This document shows, in pieces, positions 8,977 to 18,400 of a stretch of DNA of 64,000 nt. How positions within the stretch are numbered: the stretch's first letter is position 1; each line of letters starts with the position of its first letter. The translations under genes and the position numbers were made by a program. Source of the stretch: Corallincola platygyrae (GTDB taxonomy: Bacteria; Pseudomonadota; Gammaproteobacteria; Enterobacterales; Neiellaceae); contig NZ_BAABLI010000006.1 in assembly GCF_039544265.1 (NCBI RefSeq), positions 1 through 64,000 of the forward strand. The letters are read 5' to 3'. The notes beneath the pieces were generated by a model. The model made no database searches, was not told the DNA's origin, and was given only the letters and a program-made list of their open reading frames with translations.

Positions 8977-9551
8977 GAGCTGGTCTTTGTTTGCTCGGTA
9001 GCAAGTTGACCAATCAGGTTGATGAGAACCTGTGCGGTCATTCCCCAGATAAGCCCTTTACTTGATTGCGTGCCAAACACTTCGATATGTCTGCCTTGCA
9101 GATTAATCTGTTCGGCACGGTATCTATCAGCGCTTAACACTTCATGAACTGGGAGAGAGAACAAATCGGCAACTTCCCGTTGGTCGGGGTTCATAGAGAT
9201 GGTGTTTAAAATTGCCAGATAAGGTTGTACGTAAAATCCAGTGCGTGTTTTCAGAGCTGGCAAGCTTCCAATGATGGACAAGTCCTCTCTTGAAAGACCG
9301 AACTCTTCCTCTGTTTCACGGATAGCCGTTTCCATCAGATCGATATCTCTTGCTTCTCGTTTTCCTCCAGGAAAGCAGATCTGGTCAGGATGATGTTTCG
9401 CCTCTCGGGGCCTGCGCATAAAGAACATCTCTAAATGCTGTTCACCTTGCCACAGTGGAACCAATACGGCAGCCTCTGTTTCATCACCTTTGGCTTGAGA
9501 TGCTTGTGATTGGTGTAAGTGAAAGCGTGAGAGCAGGGTGTTGAGTTGCAT
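8973..9551 (-). CDS. nudL: NUDIX hydrolase, CoA pyrophosphatase-like (NudL)
   Basis: 192 residues from ATG 9551. An upstream in-frame extension to 9788 exists but overlaps pabB, so I reject it; the chosen ATG has GGGAG nine bases upstream inside the end of pabB and lies four bases after its stop. The Nudix box reads GGKREARDIDLMETAIRETE followed by EFG, with the PGGKRE start typical of the YeaB/NudL group that cleaves CoA and its derivatives to 4'-phosphopantetheine and 3',5'-ADP. The pabB-nudL pairing is the same as in E. coli. Substrate is inferred from subgroup and synteny. Confidence 0.87.
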   Translation of the reverse strand: MQLNTLLSRFHLHQSQASQAKGDETEAAVLVPLWQGEQHLEMFFMRRPREAKHHPDQICFPGGKREARDIDLMETAIRETEEEFGLSREDLSIIGSLPALKTRTGFYVQPYLAILNTISMNPDQREVADLFSLPVHEVLSADRYRAEQINLQGRHIEVFGTQSSKGLIWGMTAQVLINLIGQLATEQTKTSS

Positions 9552-9555
9552 CAGT

Positions 9556-10932
9556 TCAATCTCCCGACGCCAATATAGGGAGAATCTTCGCGATTTTGTC
9601 CTTTGTCTCCTGGTATTCCTCGTCTGCAATTGAGTCATACACCAGACCACCGCCGCCCCAGCAGTGGATCTTACTCTCTTCACAGATGAGGGTACGGATA
9701 GCAATGTTGGAATCCAGTTTACCGCAGGCACTGATATAGCCAATCGACCCACAGTAAACGCTGCGGCGGTGAGGCTCCAATTCTTCAATGATCTCCATCG
9801 CCCTCACTTTGGGGGCGCCCGTTATTGAGCCTCCTGGAAAAACGGCTCTGAGCAACTCGTAGGCATCTGTACTTCCGGCGAGTTCGCACTCAATGGTACT
9901 AACCAGGTGGTGAACGGCTGGGAAGCTTTCAATATCAAACAGCTTGGGAACGACTACCGTTCCGGGTTTGGCAACTTTACTCAGATCGTTTCTTAACAAA
10001 TCAACAATCATCAAGTTTTCTGCTTTGTCTTTTTCGGCATTTTGTAATGCGAGCCGGGCTTGTTCATCTCGCTCTGGTGAGTTCGAGCGTGGCCTTGTGC
10101 CTTTAATTGGCTTGGTTTGGACCTTCTTGTCATCGACACTCAGTAAGCGCTCAGGAGAAACACTTATTATTGCGCCACCGCCTGTTTTGATAAAAGCAGC
10201 GAAGGGCGATTGGTTTGCCTTTTGGAGCTTTATGTAGGCATCCCATTCGTTACCTTCATAATCCGCGGTGTAGCGTTGAGCTAGGTTAATTTGATAGCAG
10301 TCACCTTGGCGCAGGTAGTGTTTTATACGGCCAAATTTTTCTTTGTACGCCTGTTCGGTCATATTTGATTGCCACTGGGAGACGAGCATAAAAGGTGCAT
10401 CAGTGGCGCAGCACTCGACATTTTTGTCTAACAACGGCTTTAGACTATCCAAAGCCTGCCTTGTCCAGCCAAACAGGGTCACTTTGCCACTTTCTTGGCA
10501 GCGAATGATCCCCTTGTCATAGAGCCCCATAGCCAATTGAGGGAGGGTAATGTCGCTTTCTGCTAGCGTTGGTAGTGTCTCAATGGCCCTGCCCAAATCG
10601 TAGCTCAAATAGCCGAGCCATCCTCCGCAGAAAGGGAGCTGATTTGGAGCAATCGCAGGCATCCATTTTTCAGCCTGCGCTCTTAGCAACTCAAATGGAT
10701 CTTGCTCTATTCGTTCTATATTGCCGTTTCTATGTGTTATCAGGCTTGAGTCACCTTCAAATGTAACCGTGAGCAATGGGTCAAACACCATGATGTCGTA
10801 GTGCGCATCCATATGTTGACTGTTTCCAGAATCTAACAGAATCGACCATGGCAAGTCGGAAACCTCTGAAAACAGTTCATGAAGCGTATCTAATTGATCA
10901 TCAAGTTGATGAAGGTGAAGCGAATTTCTCAT
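9556..10932 (-). CDS. pabB: aminodeoxychorismate synthase component I
   Basis: Converts chorismate plus glutamine-derived ammonia to 4-amino-4-deoxychorismate for folate synthesis, with the PabA glutaminase subunit encoded elsewhere. The 458 residues contain the PabB-type active-site motif PIKGTRPR (Lys is the catalytic nucleophile of ADC synthases, where anthranilate synthases have Ala or Thr). The chorismate-binding core follows: ENLMIVDLLRNDL, FPGGSITGAPK, YCGSIGY, IRT, and the AGEE-like DEEYQETKDK. The N-terminal Trp-binding-like region is retained. The ATG has no clear ribosome site. Terminal nudL follows in an apparent operon. Confidence 0.95.
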   Translation of the reverse strand: MRNSLHLHQLDDQLDTLHELFSEVSDLPWSILLDSGNSQHMDAHYDIMVFDPLLTVTFEGDSSLITHRNGNIERIEQDPFELLRAQAEKWMPAIAPNQLPFCGGWLGYLSYDLGRAIETLPTLAESDITLPQLAMGLYDKGIIRCQESGKVTLFGWTRQALDSLKPLLDKNVECCATDAPFMLVSQWQSNMTEQAYKEKFGRIKHYLRQGDCYQINLAQRYTADYEGNEWDAYIKLQKANQSPFAAFIKTGGGAIISVSPERLLSVDDKKVQTKPIKGTRPRSNSPERDEQARLALQNAEKDKAENLMIVDLLRNDLSKVAKPGTVVVPKLFDIESFPAVHHLVSTIECELAGSTDAYELLRAVFPGGSITGAPKVRAMEIIEELEPHRRSVYCGSIGYISACGKLDSNIAIRTLICEESKIHCWGGGGLVYDSIADEEYQETKDKIAKILPILASGD

Positions 10933-11307
10933 ATTGGAAGTGTTAAAACGTGCGCTGAGCAGGGTAGTTTGGGTTTGATTACGAGAGTATCATAAGTCGC
11001 AATTACAGTGCGCTTCGCTTGAAGGTGTTCAGCCTAGAAATCTGTAAATAATGCCAATCGGAATAAGAGTATGATCTACCAGCGTGAGTTTGAATCACTA
11101 TAGGCAAGGCAGGTGGTTGAAGGCATAGTTGTTCTACGCCGAAGTTAGCTAACGTGGCATAAAGTGATTTAAAACCCACCCAGGCTTCCTGGTTGACCAT
11201 ATATTTATGCGGATTGATATAAAAGGTTCCCAGTTAAAAACAACAAGGCGGCAGCTTGGAAATAATGACCGCCCTAAATGATCGCAAAAGAAAAAGGTAG
11301 CTATGTC
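10933..11307. other. intergenic region between pabB and fumA
   Basis: A 375-bp divergent gap. It holds the 173-bp element at 11049-11221 described separately. I see nothing definable in the 116 bp next to pabB. The 86 bp before fumA should carry its promoter, but no clear hexamer pair is visible. Confidence 0.5.
11049..11221. mobile_element. 173-bp MITE-like element with imperfect terminal inverted repeats
   Basis: Left end TAATGCCAATCGGAATAAG (11049-11067) and right end TTTATGCGGATTGATATA (11204-11221) are inverted with mismatches, sharing the core CAATC-G-ATAA. There is no coding capacity inside. The same terminal words occur as a perfect palindrome at 41014-41047. This looks like a non-autonomous repeat; the boundaries are approximate. 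Confidence 0.45.
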
Positions 11308-12819
11308 ATGACTGTCATTCGTCAGCAAGACTTCATTCAAAGCATTGAAGATTCCCTGCAGTTTATCTCTTACTATCATCCGCTCGATTTTGTTCAGGCG
11401 ATGGAGAAGGCTTACCACGCAGAGGAGAGCCAGGCAGCGAAAGATGCGATCGCCCAAATACTGATTAATTCCCGCATGTCGGCAGAAGGCCACCGGCCTA
11501 TCTGTCAGGACACAGGGATTGTGACCTGTTTTGTCAAAATCGGCATGAAGGTTCAGTTTGAAGGTGATCTGACGGTTCAGGAACTGGTAGATGAAGGGGT
11601 ACGTCGTGCCTACAACAACCCTGATAATCCACTACGTGCGTCTATCGTTGCTAACCCAGTTGGCAAGCGCACGAACACCAAAGACAACACGCCAGCGGTT
11701 GTGCATGTAGAGATGGTTAAAGGTGACAAGGTTGAGGTTATGGTGGCTGCCAAGGGCGGTGGCTCAGAGAATAAATCGAAGTTTGTCATGCTGAATCCCA
11801 ACGATTCTGTTGCTGATTGGGTCGTTAAAACCTTACCAGGCATGGGCGCTGGCTGGTGTCCGCCAGGCATGTTGGGACTGGGTATTGGGGGGACCGCAGA
11901 AAAAGCGGCTGTACTGGCAAAAGAGTCTTTGATGGATCCAGTTGATATTCATGAGTTGCAGGACCGGGGGCCGCAGAATGATGAAGAAGCGCTGCGCCTG
12001 GAAATCTACGAAAAAGCCAACAAGTTGGGTATTGGTGCTCAGGGACTGGGCGGGGTTACCACGGTGCTTGACGTAAAAATAAAAACAGCACCGACTCATG
12101 CTGCTAGCCTGCCTGTCGCCATGATCCCTAACTGTGCGGCGACACGCCACGCACACTTCACGCTGGATGGCACTGGTCCAGCGGAGCTAACGCCACCATC
12201 CGTCGCTGATTGGCCGGATATCACTTGGGAAGTGGGCGATAATGTTCGCCGTGTAAATGTTGATGAAGTAACGAAAGAAGAGATCCAGACTTGGCGCACT
12301 GGAGAGACGGTCCTTTTATCGGGCAAGATCTTAACGGGTAGAGATGCGGCGCATAAACGCATTAAAGATATGCTCGATAAGGGTGAAGGATTGCCTGATG
12401 GTGTCGATTTTGAAAATCGCTTTATCTATTACGTTGGTCCAGTAGATGCGGTTGGAGACGAAGTCGTTGGTCCAGCAGGACCTACGACGTCAACTCGCAT
12501 GGATAAGTATACGGATCTGATGCTGGGACAAACCGGTCTGGTCGGCATGATCGGAAAAGCTGAGCGAGGACCAGCGACAGTCGATTCAATCAAGCAGCAC
12601 AAAGCTGTTTATCTGATGGCGGTAGGCGGTGCGGCCTATTTAGTTGCCAAAGCGATTAAAAAGTCACGTGTTGTTGCGTTCGAAGATCTCGGAATGGAAG
12701 CCATTTATGAGTTTGAAGTTGAGAACATGCCCGTGACTGTAGCTGTTGACTCTACTGGTTCATCGGCCCACGTGAACGGACCTGCGGAGTGGAAAGTTAA
12801 ACTTCAGGATATTTCTTAA
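11308..12819 (+). CDS. fumA: class I fumarate hydratase (iron-sulfur)
   Basis: Interconverts fumarate and L-malate in the TCA cycle with an oxygen-sensitive [4Fe-4S] cluster. From ATG 11308 the protein has 503 residues (MTVIRQQDFIQS), aligned with the usual start of Pseudomonas-type FumA; an ATG at 11278 would add ten atypical residues. The alpha part contains RPICQDTGIVTCF, which supplies one cluster cysteine, and PNCAATRHAHF, a second. The beta part has GPTTSTRMDKYTDLML and GMIGKAERG. Alpha and beta parts are fused as in FumA. No neighbours share the pathway, so it is likely monocistronic. The ribosome site is weak for either start. Confidence 0.93.
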   Translation: MTVIRQQDFIQSIEDSLQFISYYHPLDFVQAMEKAYHAEESQAAKDAIAQILINSRMSAEGHRPICQDTGIVTCFVKIGMKVQFEGDLTVQELVDEGVRRAYNNPDNPLRASIVANPVGKRTNTKDNTPAVVHVEMVKGDKVEVMVAAKGGGSENKSKFVMLNPNDSVADWVVKTLPGMGAGWCPPGMLGLGIGGTAEKAAVLAKESLMDPVDIHELQDRGPQNDEEALRLEIYEKANKLGIGAQGLGGVTTVLDVKIKTAPTHAASLPVAMIPNCAATRHAHFTLDGTGPAELTPPSVADWPDITWEVGDNVRRVNVDEVTKEEIQTWRTGETVLLSGKILTGRDAAHKRIKDMLDKGEGLPDGVDFENRFIYYVGPVDAVGDEVVGPAGPTTSTRMDKYTDLMLGQTGLVGMIGKAERGPATVDSIKQHKAVYLMAVGGAAYLVAKAIKKSRVVAFEDLGMEAIYEFEVENMPVTVAVDSTGSSAHVNGPAEWKVKLQDIS

Positions 12820-12852
12820 TCAATAACTTACCTATTTTTGAGCATTTTGAAT

Positions 12853-12880
12853 GAAAACGCGGCGCTTGCCGCGTTTTTTT
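12853..12880 (+). terminator. intrinsic terminator of fumA
   Basis: AAAACGCGGC, loop GCTT, GCCGCGTTTTTTT. Confidence 0.88.
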
Positions 12881-12997
12881 GATCCTTATTGGCACTTTAT
12901 TGGATAAAACTACTCGAAGATCGCAAACATATTGACTAACCTTTCAACTAGTTATGCGAACCCTCTTCGCAGATTTTTAATCACGGTAGGTAAACAC

Positions 12998-14089
12998 ATG
13001 GCATCTCCCAGCTGGAAACTTGTGGCTGCAGCACTGGTCGGGGCGTTAGCTCTGGCTAATGTCAACGCTATTGCCGATGAAACCACGTCGGCAGCAAAAG
13101 ACGTCATTCACCCAGTGAAAATTTTCAGGCTTACATCACCCGGCGAGCGCAATATGCGTACTTTCCAGGGGCAAACCGAGGCGAGTGACAGAACAACACT
13201 GGCCTTTAGGGTTCCCGGCCAGCTTATCGAGTTTCCGGCACTCGCAGGACAGGAAGTGAAGCAGGGCGAATTACTGGCAAGGCTTGACCCTATCGAATAT
13301 GAGCTCACGAGAGACAAGGCTGCCGCCAATCACCAGTTGGCACTGGTCGAGTTTAAGCGGACTGAGCGCCTGGTTAAGGACCAGTTGGTCAGTCAGCAGA
13401 TGCATGACCAGAATCGTACGAATTTGGCGAGAGCTGAAGCGATTTTGGACCAGGCCAAGGCGAATGTGGGTTACACCTATCTAAGAGCGCCATTTGATGG
13501 TGTCATCTCTCGTACAGAAGTAGAAAATTGGGATTACGTCAGAGCGAAAGCCTCCATTTTGAATATTCAAGCGGAAGGCATGACCGATGTCATGATCCAA
13601 GTTCCTCAAAACGTGGTTACTCAGCTGAGCAGGGAATTTGTGCTCGATTTGAGAGCCTTGGTCAGGTTTGTTGCTCAGCCTAACTACAGTTACTTCGCGG
13701 CTGTGACTGAAGTGGATACCGAAGCGGATCCCTCTACGCTGAGTTATGAAGTGACCCTGTCATTACCAACGCCACAGGACTTCAATGTGTCGACAGGCAT
13801 GACTGTTCAGGTAGAAATTGATATGTCACCTCTTGACCCATTGGCGTCGGACTATTATGTGCTGCCTGAAACTGCGGTTCGAGAGACGGATGGCGAAGCG
13901 ATTGTTTGGAAAGTGGCGCCTGAGACTATGCAGGTTTCTGCTGTAGCGGTAGAGGTGCTTGGTAAGTCTGGTCGAGATTTGAAAGTAAAGGGTGATCTTT
14001 CCAGTGGTGACATGCTAGCCCTTACAGGTACTCATCTACTTGTTGACGGCGCGAGAGTCCGAGAGTGGGTGAGAGAACGTGGATTGTAA
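12998..14089 (+). CDS. RND efflux periplasmic adaptor 1
   Basis: Membrane-fusion protein that would link the RND pump at 15218 to an outer-membrane channel. From ATG 12998 (AGG seven bases upstream) the 363-residue product begins with a signal peptide ending near ANVNAIADE; a TTG at 12932 would put 22 extra residues before it and is unlikely. The biotinyl-lipoyl-like half motifs FRVPGQLIEFPALAGQEVKQ and YLRAPFDGVISR enclose a short coiled coil (about 95-145), followed by the beta-barrel and membrane-proximal domains. It has no lipobox, unlike the second adaptor. First gene of a three-gene operon. Confidence 0.9.
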   Translation: MASPSWKLVAAALVGALALANVNAIADETTSAAKDVIHPVKIFRLTSPGERNMRTFQGQTEASDRTTLAFRVPGQLIEFPALAGQEVKQGELLARLDPIEYELTRDKAAANHQLALVEFKRTERLVKDQLVSQQMHDQNRTNLARAEAILDQAKANVGYTYLRAPFDGVISRTEVENWDYVRAKASILNIQAEGMTDVMIQVPQNVVTQLSREFVLDLRALVRFVAQPNYSYFAAVTEVDTEADPSTLSYEVTLSLPTPQDFNVSTGMTVQVEIDMSPLDPLASDYYVLPETAVRETDGEAIVWKVAPETMQVSAVAVEVLGKSGRDLKVKGDLSSGDMLALTGTHLLVDGARVREWVRERGL

Positions 14090-14108
14090 TGAGATGATAG
14101 GTGAACAA

Positions 14109-15221
14109 ATGAAAACCCATTGTGTTACGAAGCGCTCATTACCAACCGCGCTTTTATCTTTGGCTGGGGCTGTTTTACTGAGCGCATGTTCTGAAGCGCC
14201 GATAGAACCTAAACTGCCACAAAATGTTCAGGTGTTGCGAGTGGGTGCTGAGCTTCATGGCACCGAGCGAGATTTTCCTGCAGTTATTCAGGCCAATAAT
14301 CTCAGCACGCTGAGCTTCAGAGTCAGTGGCGAGTTGATTGAGCTGCCGGTGACCTCCGGTATGCAAGTCAAAAAAGGTGACCTGCTTGCCAAGATAGACC
14401 CGGCTGATTTTCGACGCCAGGTGACGGATACCGAAGCAACGTTCAAATTGGCTGAGCTGAACTTTGGGCGTGCACAGAAGCTGATTAAAACGGGAGCGAT
14501 TTCTGCATCAGAACATGACAAGTTGCAGGCCGAATTCCTGATTGCCAAGGCAAACTATGAGATCGCAAAAACGGACCTTGGATTCACTGAGTTAAGGGCG
14601 CCCAAAGACGGCACTGTAGGTAGTGTGATCGTCGATAACTATGAGAATCTTCAAGTAGGTCAGGAAGTGCTGTCCCTTCACGACTCGGGCCACTTCGAAG
14701 TCCAGGTGAATGTCTCTGAGCAGCTTCTGGCATTAGCTAGAAGAGATACCCCTCAAGACCTTGAGCATCAAGTCACGTTTGAAAGCCTGCCTGGAAAGAC
14801 TTTCGTAGCACGTAGTTACGAAATGGAAACTGAGAAGGACCCTAATACCAAGTCCTATCGCGCAAAACTCTTGATGGAAAACCCCACTGATGTGCCGATT
14901 TTACCGGGCATGAGTGCCGTGGTGACCGTTGATATGAGCAAGATTGAGAGAAACACCTTTGAGGGACTGGTGCTGCCCAGCTCTGCGGTTGTTTTTCAGC
15001 CCGATAGTAATGTCGATGGACAGAATGCATTTGTATGGAAATTGGCAGACGATGAAAAAACGGTTGTCATGCAACCAGTTCAAACTGGCCAGCTAAGTAA
15101 GGTCGGTATTGAACTGAAAGGTGGCGTCAAACCAGGTGATGTCATTGTCGTTTATGGACAGCAACAGCTGTTTGAAGGTGCCCCGGTAAATGTTGTGTCT
15201 GAGAAGGAGATTAATGGATGA
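14109..15221 (+). CDS. RND efflux periplasmic adaptor 2 (lipoprotein)
   Basis: A second HlyD/AcrA-type adaptor. From ATG 14109 the 370 residues start with a lipoprotein signal peptide with lipobox LLSAC, so it is predicted to be anchored in the inner membrane by a lipid. Lipoyl half motifs are FRVSGELIELPVTSGMQVKK and LRAPKDGTVGSVI, with helical hairpin residues (about 100-145) between. In-frame GTG (14079) and ATG (14094) are possible earlier starts, but 14109 gives the cleanest signal sequence. Spacing from adaptor 1 is 19 bases, and it overlaps the pump gene by four bases (ATGA). The pairing of two adaptors with one pump recalls TriABC and VexIJK. Confidence 0.9.
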   Translation: MKTHCVTKRSLPTALLSLAGAVLLSACSEAPIEPKLPQNVQVLRVGAELHGTERDFPAVIQANNLSTLSFRVSGELIELPVTSGMQVKKGDLLAKIDPADFRRQVTDTEATFKLAELNFGRAQKLIKTGAISASEHDKLQAEFLIAKANYEIAKTDLGFTELRAPKDGTVGSVIVDNYENLQVGQEVLSLHDSGHFEVQVNVSEQLLALARRDTPQDLEHQVTFESLPGKTFVARSYEMETEKDPNTKSYRAKLLMENPTDVPILPGMSAVVTVDMSKIERNTFEGLVLPSSAVVFQPDSNVDGQNAFVWKLADDEKTVVMQPVQTGQLSKVGIELKGGVKPGDVIVVYGQQQLFEGAPVNVVSEKEING

Positions 15222-18200
15222 CCATCGCTGAGTATTCCATTAAAAATAAGGTTATCAGCTGGTTATTGACGCTGATCTTCGCATTGGGTGGCATGGGCGC
15301 TTATCTCGGCTTGGGCCAGCTCGAGGACCCTGAGTATACGATTAAAGATGCTGTGGTTGTGACTGCCTATCCCGGCGCATCTCCGCAACAGGTAGAAGAA
15401 GAAGTGACCTATAAGCTGGAAATGGCTATCCAGCAGCTTTCCTACGTAGATGAAATAACCTCAATTTCAACTGCTGGCCTGTCTCAGATTACCGTGACCA
15501 TGCAGAACAAGTACGATAAACATGCTCTGCCACAGATTTGGGATGAGTTGCGTCGAAAAGTCGGTGACATTGCACCTCAGCTACCTCCAGGTGCAGGCAC
15601 GCCCCTCGTCAATGACGACTTTGGTGATGTTTACGGGGTAATGCTGGCTGTTACAGGCGAGGGGTACACCTACAAAGAACTGAGCAACTATGTAGATTTT
15701 CTGAAACGCGAAATCGAAGTTGTTCCTGGTGTCGGTAAAGTGAGTCTGGCAGGTGTTCAGGACGAACAGGTATTTGTCGAAATCTCATACAAAAAGCTAT
15801 CAGCTTTGGGGATTGCTCCTGACACCATCTTTAATCTGTTAAACGCTCAAAACCTAGTTGCCCCAGCGGGATCGGTGAAACATGAAGATGAGTACATCCG
15901 TATCCATTCCACGGGTGAATTTACCAATGTTAAAGAGCTTGAAGATCTGATTATCGCCGGAGCCGGTTCAGATAAGCTGGTTTATCTGCGAGATGTCGCC
16001 ACGGTTTATCGTGGCTATGAAGAGATCCCTTCAAATATCTACAACTTCAACGGCCAGCAGGCGATTAGTATCGGTATTTCTTTTGCCTCTGGTGTCAACG
16101 TGGTGGATGTTGGACGTGCGGTAAAAGCGCGCATGGACGAACTGGATTACACCAAGCCGCTCGGTATGGAAGTTTCATATATCTATGACCAGCCGGGTTC
16201 GGTGGCTGTTTCTGTTAAGGGCTTCATACTCAACCTGGTCGCGGCCGTTGCCATCGTTGTTATCGTTTTGCTGTTCTTTATGGGCGTCAAGAGCGGCGTA
16301 TTGATTGGTCTGATCCTGGCTTTGACCGTATTCGGCAGTTTTATCTTTATGAAGCAGATGGCTATCGATCTGCAGCGTATCTCATTGGGCGCGCTGATTA
16401 TTGCGCTCGGGATGCTGGTGGATAATGCCATCGTGGTGGTCGAAGGGATATTGATCGGGGTCCAGAAGGGCAAGACCAAACTTCAAGCCGCGGTTGAGAT
16501 TGTTGAGCAAACCAAGTGGCCTCTGCTCGGCGCGACAGTCATTGCGATTGTAGCTTTTGCTCCGATTGGGTTATCAGAGGACTCTACTGGTGAATTTGCT
16601 GGCAGTCTGTTCTGGGTACTGATGATTTCACTGCTGATGTCATGGTTTACAGCTATCACCCTGACACCTTTCTTTGCTGATATGTTCTTCAAGGAAGCTG
16701 AGCCAAAAGCTGAAGGGGAGTCAGAAGAAGAGACTGATCCCTATAAAGGTGCGGTATTTACTATTTACAAGAAGCTGCTCGACACCTGCATGAAGTTCAA
16801 GTGGGTCACCATTGGAGTTTTGGTTGTGTGTCTGGCTGTGGCCATTGTTGGTTTCGGTAAAGTTCGCCAGGCGTTCTTCCCGCCAGCGACAACCCCTATC
16901 TTCCTGGTAGATGTCTGGTTGCCTCAAGGCAGTGATATCCGATACACCCATGAGATCGCCAGTGAAATGGAAATGTGGGCGTTGGAACAAGATGAAGTGA
17001 AGCAGGTTACTGTCACCACTGGGCAGGGCGCGCAACGCTTTATGCTGACCTATGAGCCGGAGAAGAGCTATTCCGCATACGCTCAGATATTGGTGAATAC
17101 CAATACGTCAGAAGAGCTGCGGCCGATGATGAAAAAGCTTCGGGAAGAGTTTGCGGTTAAGTATCCTCAGGTAATGCTAAAACTGCGTAATCTGGAAATT
17201 GGTCCTTCGCCTGCAGGTAAAATTGAAGCCAGGTTTATTGGGGCAGATCCAGAAGTCCTCAGAAGTCTTGGTGAACAGGCGAAGCAGATCTTGCGTGAAG
17301 ATCCTGTCGCAACCAATATTCGTGATGACTGGCGTCAGCGCTCTAAACTAATTCGTCCTGTTTTTGACGAATCATTGGCGCGTCGCGCAGGTGTGAGCCG
17401 AAGCGATTTAGACAATACCCTCAACATGAGCTTCGCGGGTCGTAGTGTTGGACTCTACCGTGATGGTACCGACTTGCTGCCAATTGTTGCGCGCTTGCCG
17501 GACGAAGAGCGTGTTGATATCACCAACTACGAATCGCTACAGATTTGGAGCCCAACGCTGCAGCAGTACATACCTATTCAACAGGTCGCTCCTCAGTACC
17601 AGTTGGTTTGGGAAGACCCCATCATTCAACGTAAAGATCGTAAACGTACACTGACCGTGATTGCTGACCATGATCTGCTTGGCCATCAAACAGCTGCTCA
17701 GGTGTTTGAACGAGTACGTGGACCGATTGAAGCGATTGAATTACCGCCGGGTTACTACCTGGAGTGGGGTGGTGAGTATGAGGCTTCTACAGATGCTTCG
17801 GTAGCTGTGTTTGGCTCTCTGCCAATGGGCTTCCTGATCATGTTCCTGATCACCGTGTTCCTGTTTAATTCGTTCAAGAAGCCACTGGTTATCTGGTGTT
17901 GTGTGCCGCTTGCGATTATCGGTATTACCTTTGGTCTGCTCGCGTTGGATGCCGCGTTTGGCTTTATGGCTCTGCTTGGTGCGCTCAGCTTGGTGGGGAT
18001 GCTACTGAAAAACGGTATCGTGTTACTCGACCAGATTAACCTTGAGTTAAATAGCGGTGTTGAACCCTACAAAGCAGTGTTCATGTCAGGCGTCAGTCGT
18101 GTGCGTCCCGTCTCGATGGCGGCGATCACTACCATCCTGGGTATGCTACCGCTGCTGGGTGATGCCTTCTTCGTTGATATGGCGGTGACCATTATGTTTG

Positions 18201-18295
18201 GTCTCGGTTTCGCGACAGTACTGACCTTATTGGTTGTTCCTGTGCTGTTTGTCGTTTTCCACGGCTACAAGTATCGTCCGCTGAACGAGCTGTAA
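15218..18295 (+). CDS. RND efflux permease, TriC/VexK-like
   Basis: Inner-membrane proton-driven drug exporter of the hydrophobe/amphiphile efflux group. 1025 residues, the standard size, with TM1 near residues 11-30, two large periplasmic loops and two six-helix bundles (about 335-500 and 865-1015). TM4 reads GMLVDNAIVVVEG: the usual paired proton-relay Asp-Asp is Asp-Asn here, as in a subset of RND pumps. It is translationally coupled to adaptor 2. No outer-membrane channel gene or regulator adjoins, so a shared TolC is presumed. The substrate cannot be deduced. Confidence 0.95.
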   Translation: MTIAEYSIKNKVISWLLTLIFALGGMGAYLGLGQLEDPEYTIKDAVVVTAYPGASPQQVEEEVTYKLEMAIQQLSYVDEITSISTAGLSQITVTMQNKYDKHALPQIWDELRRKVGDIAPQLPPGAGTPLVNDDFGDVYGVMLAVTGEGYTYKELSNYVDFLKREIEVVPGVGKVSLAGVQDEQVFVEISYKKLSALGIAPDTIFNLLNAQNLVAPAGSVKHEDEYIRIHSTGEFTNVKELEDLIIAGAGSDKLVYLRDVATVYRGYEEIPSNIYNFNGQQAISIGISFASGVNVVDVGRAVKARMDELDYTKPLGMEVSYIYDQPGSVAVSVKGFILNLVAAVAIVVIVLLFFMGVKSGVLIGLILALTVFGSFIFMKQMAIDLQRISLGALIIALGMLVDNAIVVVEGILIGVQKGKTKLQAAVEIVEQTKWPLLGATVIAIVAFAPIGLSEDSTGEFAGSLFWVLMISLLMSWFTAITLTPFFADMFFKEAEPKAEGESEEETDPYKGAVFTIYKKLLDTCMKFKWVTIGVLVVCLAVAIVGFGKVRQAFFPPATTPIFLVDVWLPQGSDIRYTHEIASEMEMWALEQDEVKQVTVTTGQGAQRFMLTYEPEKSYSAYAQILVNTNTSEELRPMMKKLREEFAVKYPQVMLKLRNLEIGPSPAGKIEARFIGADPEVLRSLGEQAKQILREDPVATNIRDDWRQRSKLIRPVFDESLARRAGVSRSDLDNTLNMSFAGRSVGLYRDGTDLLPIVARLPDEERVDITNYESLQIWSPTLQQYIPIQQVAPQYQLVWEDPIIQRKDRKRTLTVIADHDLLGHQTAAQVFERVRGPIEAIELPPGYYLEWGGEYEASTDASVAVFGSLPMGFLIMFLITVFLFNSFKKPLVIWCCVPLAIIGITFGLLALDAAFGFMALLGALSLVGMLLKNGIVLLDQINLELNSGVEPYKAVFMSGVSRVRPVSMAAITTILGMLPLLGDAFFVDMAVTIMFGLGFATVLTLLVVPVLFVVFHGYKYRPLNEL

Positions 18296-18312
18296 CCACT
18301 CCTCGTTTGTTT

Positions 18313-18341
18313 AAAGCCCGGCTAATATGCCGGGCTTTTTT
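18313..18341 (+). terminator. intrinsic terminator of the RND operon
   Basis: AAAGCCCGGC, loop TAATAT, GCCGGGCTTTTTT. Confidence 0.9.
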
Positions 18342-18400
18342 GTATCTCAGCTGCTTATCTGCTTCGATTAGTTATGTCTCAGTTCTGATAAGGAGAGCAA

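Noticed and set aside
9552..9788. N-terminal extension of nudL to 271 residues
   Set aside because: It overlaps pabB completely; the internal ATG at 9551 has a good ribosome site and the usual NudL length.
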